A DNA stretch of 38,092 bases, taken from Halorussus litoreus (GTDB taxonomy: Archaea > Halobacteriota > Halobacteria > Halobacteriales > Haladaptataceae). This document shows positions 38,063 to 38,092 of the stretch, piece by piece (within the stretch, counting starts at the first letter, position 1; each line of letters opens with the position of its first letter). Location of the stretch: positions 26,738 to 64,829 of the forward strand of contig NZ_KZ859517.1 in assembly GCF_003382685.1 (NCBI RefSeq). Direction: 5' to 3'. Under the pieces are notes generated by a model. That model searched no databases and was not told the origin of the DNA. It was given only the letters and a program-made list of their open reading frames with translations. The position numbers were made by a program, and so were the translations under genes.

Positions 38063-38092
38063 ATATGTAGCCATCCGACAGGATGCGCCGCG

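Overview
The window is from a haloarchaeon (class Halobacteria). Evidence: very high GC in most genes; strongly acidic predicted proteins; many genes whose ATG or GTG lies about 25-33 nt downstream of a TATA-like box (the leaderless pattern); and archaeal markers throughout (Rio2, RNA polymerase subunit P, L37Ae, Pcc1 of KEOPS, TruD, Pth2, NcsA, FtsZ2 with the haloarchaeal regulators CdrS and CdrL). I cannot fix the genus from sequence alone. The first 61 bases are an almost pure C tract and look like a contig end.

Layout. 1-4340: DUF1328 membrane protein, Rio2 kinase, a rearranged PEBP-family gene, lipoate-protein ligase, a redoxin and a winged-helix protein. 4970-9986: endonuclease IV, small membrane proteins, the azlC-azlD amino-acid exporter pair, a methyltransferase and a tandem UspA protein. 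10175-11912: two half-size YeeE/YedE sulfur transporters (the second frameshifted) and a haloarchaeal conserved protein. 12866-15764: zinc/manganese ABC importer znuA-znuC-znuB, with overlapping genes. 15963-16982: tRNA thiolase NcsA. 17603-19958: the cell-division locus cdrL, cdrS-ftsZ2. 20238-22651: tRNA-Tyr and the remains of an integrated element (att-like tRNA 3' copies, a GNAT acetyltransferase, a decayed integrase). 22758-27224: histidine kinase, exported papain-like protein, a cysteine-less redoxin paralogue, and a membrane protein. 27582-30298: L37Ae-RpoP-Pcc1 cluster and zinc-ribbon proteins. 30899-35173: a SufS-SufU fusion, TruD, Pth2. 35311-37915: Yip1-like protein, dcd-thiR overlapping pair, PRC-barrel-like protein.

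The most unusual content is outside, or inserted into, the standard genes. (1) Five intergenic copies of a roughly 150-420 nt imperfect palindrome (family 1) share a strictly conserved core, and a variable 29-38 nt centre is flanked by inverted GCTAGC-containing arms. Its internal stem-loops change sequence but keep pairing. (2) Three copies of a second hairpin element (family 2) begin with GACTGAAAGG and end with GGGCTTTCGA (in one orientation), with compensatory changes in the central stem. (3) Perfect palindromes of 19-41 nt, often with a single central base, sit inside protein genes (PEBP gene, methyltransferase, three in cdrL) and seem to be in-frame insertions. (4) The cdrS-ftsZ2 promoter region carries five GTAAGAC/GTCTTAC motifs, two forming a perfect inverted repeat at the expected transcription start; this is a strong candidate operator for the ribbon-helix-helix regulators encoded beside it.

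Functionally the window is mostly core chromosome (translation, tRNA modification, division, Fe-S assembly, cofactors, metal uptake). One small decayed integrative element sits at tRNA-Tyr, and there is heavy short-repeat activity between genes.
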